From: Chryseosolibacter sp966095595
GTDB taxonomy: Bacteria > Bacteroidota > Bacteroidia > Cytophagales > Cyclobacteriaceae
Length of the DNA stretch: 5,413 nt
Direction of reading: 5' to 3'
Assembly: GCA_966095595.1 (NCBI GenBank)
Contig: CBHTUB010000413.1
Location: 1 to 5,413 of the forward strand
This document shows positions 5,316 to 5,413 of this stretch, piece by piece (position 1 is the first letter of the stretch; every line of letters starts with the position of its first letter). The position numbers and the translations under genes are program-made. A model generated the notes under the pieces. It saw only the letters and a list, made by a program, of their open reading frames with translations, was not told the origin of the DNA and did no database searches.

Positions 5316-5413
5316 GTGACATCTTTAGAAACGTTCGTTTCCTCAGTCTTTGCATTTGTTGCCACGAATGTGGATGATCTTTTTATCCTCATGTTCCTGC
5401 TGACGCAACAGAA
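5316..5413 (+). CDS. CadD-family (LysE superfamily-like) membrane transporter, N-terminal fragment
   Basis: A GTG at 5316 opens 32 codons that run off the window, beginning MTSLETFVSSVFAFVATN. FVATNVDDLFILMFLL (14-29) is a hydrophobic first membrane segment carrying the (A/S)TNxDD motif typical of CadD cadmium-resistance transporters, which are placed with the LysE/TerC-type exporters in the inner membrane. A purine-rich GGGCGG (5306-5311) precedes the GTG; I found no in-frame ATG between the decarboxylase stop and this GTG. The gene starts 28 bp after the decarboxylase stop on the same strand with no terminator between, so co-transcription is plausible. The substrate cannot be read from 32 residues: cadmium or another cation is the family expectation, and export of a cationic amine is only a contextual guess. 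Confidence 0.72.
   Translation, partial: MTSLETFVSSVFAFVATNVDDLFILMFLLTQQ

Overview
The window looks like chromosomal DNA from a member of the Bacteroidota, probably near the Cytophagales/Chitinophagales/Flavobacteriia. The grounds are the protein types (a roughly 470-residue fold-III arginine decarboxylase, an arginase-fold ureohydrolase and a bacterial deoxyhypusine-synthase-like protein), the weak ribosome-binding sites and the A/T-rich leaders. The genus cannot be fixed from the sequence alone.

Layout. Positions 1-435 (minus) hold the N-terminal 145 codons of arginyl-tRNA synthetase, cut by the window edge. A strong intrinsic terminator at 499-524 separates it from a deoxyhypusine-synthase-like gene at 550-1527 (minus). 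An exported START/SRPBCC-fold protein lies at 1678-2319 (plus), divergent from the DHS-like gene. It converges, across a heptanucleotide repeat array (2323-2450), on an arginase/agmatinase-family gene at 2506-3468 (minus). A divergent, hairpin-rich intergenic region of about 400 bp (3469-3874) leads to arginine decarboxylase at 3875-5287 (plus). Only 28 bp later a CadD-like membrane transporter begins (5316 onward, plus) and runs off the window.

How the genes fit together. Three of the six genes form a plausible polyamine pathway. The decarboxylase would turn arginine into agmatine, the ureohydrolase would remove guanidino groups as urea, and the DHS-like enzyme would make an aminobutyl (or guanidinobutyl) transfer giving homospermidine or its guanidino form. 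Bacteria have no eIF5A for a true deoxyhypusine synthase to modify. The DHS-like protein keeps the catalytic lysine (K297) but has changed several residues that bind spermidine in the eukaryotic enzyme. The ureohydrolase keeps all metal ligands but differs from classical arginase at two positions that contact the amino-acid end of arginine. Together these changes favour small guanidino/polyamine substrates. That is inference, not shown by the sequence.

The START-like protein is placed among these genes without an obvious pathway role. The CadD-like transporter could be co-transcribed with the decarboxylase. argS is ordinary housekeeping.
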